A program made the translations under genes and the position numbers. Of a DNA stretch of 7,790 nt, positions 6,381-7,790 are shown piece by piece. Positions within the stretch are counted from its first letter, which is position 1, and each line of letters starts with the position of its first letter. This DNA is from Verrucomicrobiales bacterium. Its GTDB lineage: Bacteria > Verrucomicrobiota > Verrucomicrobiia > Verrucomicrobiales > Akkermansiaceae. The notes beneath the pieces are model-generated. The model did not search any database and had not been told where the DNA came from. It saw only the letters and a list, made by a program, of their open reading frames with translations. Where the stretch lies: positions 1 to 7,790 of the forward strand of contig DMYM01000429.1 in assembly GCA_003483645.1 (NCBI GenBank). The letters are read 5' to 3'.

Positions 6381-6683
6381 TGGGAACATGATGGTTATTG
6401 CAAGGGCGACGCTGTGCCAACGATTAGTGTCCAGTCCAGCGAAATACCGAGCTGGAGATCCTTTTCCGGCCGGGATACCGAAATCCAGGTATATCGACTG
6501 CCTCGATGTCCAGATTGCGACTATCGATAACCCCCGCAACGATAAATCCGGTAGGATCACGTGGCCATGGAATTCGATTCCGTCATTTACAACGCACGGA
6601 TGCCGCTGACCGGGCCCGGCGCGCGACAGAGCGGAACGGTTCGACAATTTCTTCTATTTTAAGAAACCTCCAGCCTTTCCGAC
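6381..6683. other. 303-bp divergent intergenic region
   Basis: No convincing gene lies here, although one minus-strand frame stays open. The region must hold the start signals for the coiled-coil gene (minus) and the lipase gene (plus). A TTGGCA hexamer on the minus strand (plus-strand 6415-6420) could be a -35 box but lacks a good -10 partner. A 6-bp inverted repeat TCCAGC/GCTGGA (6435-6440 and 6451-6456) could form a hairpin in the minus-strand leader. A CG-rich patch with GGGCCCGG lies near 6612-6619. No tRNA or known riboswitch was recognised. Confidence 0.4.
6648..6666. repeat. A/T-rich inverted repeat upstream of the lipase gene
   Basis: TTTCTT (6648-6653) and AAGAAA (6661-6666) are exact inverted repeats around CTATTTT, 17 bases before the ATG at 6684. 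The A/T-rich patch stands out in a GC-rich region and contains TATTTT (6655-6660), a weak -10-like hexamer. It may be part of the lipase promoter or an operator; a chance A/T tract is also possible. Confidence 0.25.
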
Positions 6684-7571
6684 ATGCTGATCTTCTCCCC
6701 CAGGCCGTTCCCCGGCGCACCCTCCTCAAAAAAGGGCCGCACGAAAACCCCACCCTGGCGCTCCGCCAATCGCAGGCGAACACCCGTGCAGACCGTCCTC
6801 ACTGTCTTTCTCCTCACCTTGGCGATCCTCATGATTTCCTGTAGCAGAGCCACCTTCAAGCCGGAGCCGGAGCACCAGATCGCCGCCAAATCGAGCCGGG
6901 TTTCCAAGGGCAAGGTCGTTCTCCTGCACGGCATTTTTGACACCCGCATCGGCATGCAGCCGCTCCGCAAGGCCATTGTGGCCAACGGCTACGAATGTTT
7001 CGTTCCCTCCCTCAAACCGGTGGACGGTCGCAAGGGCCTCGAGCCCATGGCACGACAACTCCGCGACCTCATCGAGGCAGAGTGGGGCGAGAGCGCCGAG
7101 TTCTCCATCGTGGCCTTCAGCATGGGAGGGCTGATCTCCCGCTATTACCTGCAGGAGTTGGAGGGCGCCAGACGCTGCCAGGGGCTCTACACCATCGCCA
7201 CTCCACACCACGGAACCTATATGGCCTACCTCTATCCTGGCCGGGGTGCCAGGCAAATGCGGCCGGAGAGCCCCTTCCTCGAAAACCTGCAGAAGAGTGG
7301 GCACATCTATGAAGACTTTGAGATACCCACCGCCTCCTACCGCAGTCCGCTCGACGTGGTCATGCTCCCTCTCAAGAGCCCCAGGTGGCAGCAGGGCGAT
7401 AACGTTCGTTTCTGGTCCCCCATCCATTCCGCCCTGCTCTGGGAGAAGAAACTTCACGCGGATCTGCTGGAGCGTCTGGATGCAGGCAGGACACGCCAGG
7501 AGACCCTCTTCTCCCCCGCAACTCGCAGCAGTCCACAGACGCAGCTGCGTGCCATGGAGTGGACCCCGTAG
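6684..7571 (+). CDS. Putative lipoprotein alpha/beta-hydrolase (lipase/esterase)
   Basis: A 295-residue alpha/beta-fold hydrolase of the lipase/PGAP1-like type, expected to cleave ester bonds in lipids or small esters at the cell envelope. Residues 35-52 form a hydrophobic segment ending ILMISC, a lipobox with Cys53 as the probable lipidated residue. The domain begins with the oxyanion strand VVLLHG (78-83), then AFSMGG (144-149) with nucleophile Ser146, TPHHGT (173-178), and likely acid Asp224 (SPLD) and base His248 (PIHSALL). The nucleophile elbow is AxSxG in place of GxSxG, a variant known from Bacillus subtilis LipA. The start is uncertain: ATG 6684 gives a long Arg/Lys/Pro-rich lead with RRR at 30-32, while GTG 6786 (residue 35) gives a short lipoprotein signal lacking basic residues. 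Neither has a Shine-Dalgarno. The specific substrate cannot be told from sequence. Confidence 0.82.
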   Translation: MLIFSPRPFPGAPSSKKGRTKTPPWRSANRRRTPVQTVLTVFLLTLAILMISCSRATFKPEPEHQIAAKSSRVSKGKVVLLHGIFDTRIGMQPLRKAIVANGYECFVPSLKPVDGRKGLEPMARQLRDLIEAEWGESAEFSIVAFSMGGLISRYYLQELEGARRCQGLYTIATPHHGTYMAYLYPGRGARQMRPESPFLENLQKSGHIYEDFEIPTASYRSPLDVVMLPLKSPRWQQGDNVRFWSPIHSALLWEKKLHADLLERLDAGRTRQETLFSPATRSSPQTQLRAMEWTP

Positions 7572-7581
7572 GTGGGGCGAC

Positions 7582-7599
7582 GGTCCCTGTTGAGGGCCC
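7582..7599. terminator. Weak hairpin between the convergent lipase and aminotransferase genes
   Basis: GGTCCCT (7582-7588) and AGGGCCC (7593-7599) pair except for one T-C mismatch, around a GTTG loop. It lies in the 47-bp gap between two convergent genes, where a shared terminator is expected. There is no T-run on either side, so the assignment is tentative. Confidence 0.27.
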
Positions 7600-7618
7600 T
7601 GCTCCTACTACTCCTGGC

Positions 7619-7790
7619 CTATCGGCCCTCGTAGGCCTTCTTCACTTCCTCACCGATGACACGGAAGCCCTCCCCCACCACTTCCTCGGACATGGTGAAG
7701 GAGATGCGGAGGCACTCGTCCCGGTGAGGCCAGTGCTCATCTTCGAGACCGTAAAAGAAGTAGTTACCCGGCACCACCAATACATCGCGC
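7619..7790 (-). CDS. avtA: Valine-pyruvate-type aminotransferase, C-terminal fragment
   Basis: The last 56 codons and TAG stop (7621-7619) of a minus-strand gene that continues past the right edge of the window. The fragment reads RDVLVVPGNYFFYGLEDE then HWPHRDECLRISF and ends EEVKKAYEGR. The VPGxxFFxGL, WPHxxxC and R-(I/M) pattern is the C-terminal signature of AvtA, a PLP-dependent fold-type I enzyme that moves the amino group between valine or alanine and 2-oxo acids. The Arg in CLRIS (residue 28 of the fragment) is the expected substrate-carboxylate-binding arginine. In E. coli AvtA the first part is VPGHNFFPGL; here an Asn replaces that His and a Tyr replaces the Pro. The PLP lysine lies outside the window. 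Another class I/II aminotransferase is possible but less likely. Confidence 0.82.
   Translation of the reverse strand, partial: RDVLVVPGNYFFYGLEDEHWPHRDECLRISFTMSEEVVGEGFRVIGEEVKKAYEGR

Noticed and set aside
6398..6420. Sigma54-like promoter on the minus strand (TTGGCAC followed by TTGCA)
   Set aside because: The two blocks are 10 bases apart, where sigma54 sites need about 5, so the -24/-12 geometry is wrong.
6381..6647. 89-codon upstream extension of the coiled-coil gene to a TTG at 6647
   Set aside because: The extension would bury a clear signal peptide that begins at 6380 or 6389, and its composition does not look coding.

Overview
The window reads as an ordinary chromosomal stretch from a GC-rich bacterium, most likely a member of the Verrucomicrobiota. 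Three signs point that way. A perfect TGTTC-N4-GAACA palindrome lies upstream of recA, and this is the LexA-box consensus known for that phylum. A secreted protein starts with a thioredoxin-like GSDW segment of the kind common in Verrucomicrobia and Planctomycetes. None of the intact genes has a convincing Shine-Dalgarno sequence at a usable distance. The phylum call is an inference; no rRNA gene is present to settle it.

Layout, left to right. Three plus-strand genes come first: a full-length MsbA-type half ABC exporter (79-1821), seryl-tRNA synthetase serS (1897-3165) and a short tRNA(Ile)-lysidine synthase tilS (3327-4265). A strong 11-bp stem-loop (4276-4307) lies in the convergent gap between tilS and minus-strand recA (4342-5481). 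RecA has an unusually long Ser/Ala/Pro-rich N-terminus. Its upstream region carries the LexA operator (5545-5558) plus a third half-site. Before that lies a probable intrinsic terminator (5589-5663) that would insulate recA from the next minus-strand gene, a secreted coiled-coil protein (5712-6380). A 303-bp divergent intergenic region separates this from a plus-strand lipoprotein lipase/esterase (6684-7571). The window ends in the C-terminus of a minus-strand valine-pyruvate-type aminotransferase (7619-7790, cut by the window edge).

Functionally the neighbourhood mixes translation (serS, tilS), DNA repair (recA), envelope or export functions (ABC exporter, secreted coiled-coil protein, lipase lipoprotein) and amino-acid metabolism (aminotransferase). 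The 161-bp gap, orientation changes and hairpins argue for mostly separate transcription units, not one pathway. I see no transposase, integrase, CRISPR array, tRNA, rRNA or phage gene. I do not see an undescribed multi-gene system. The items most worth attention are the three-half-site LexA operator at recA and the secreted protein whose thioredoxin-like start is cut off just where the CxxC motif should be.
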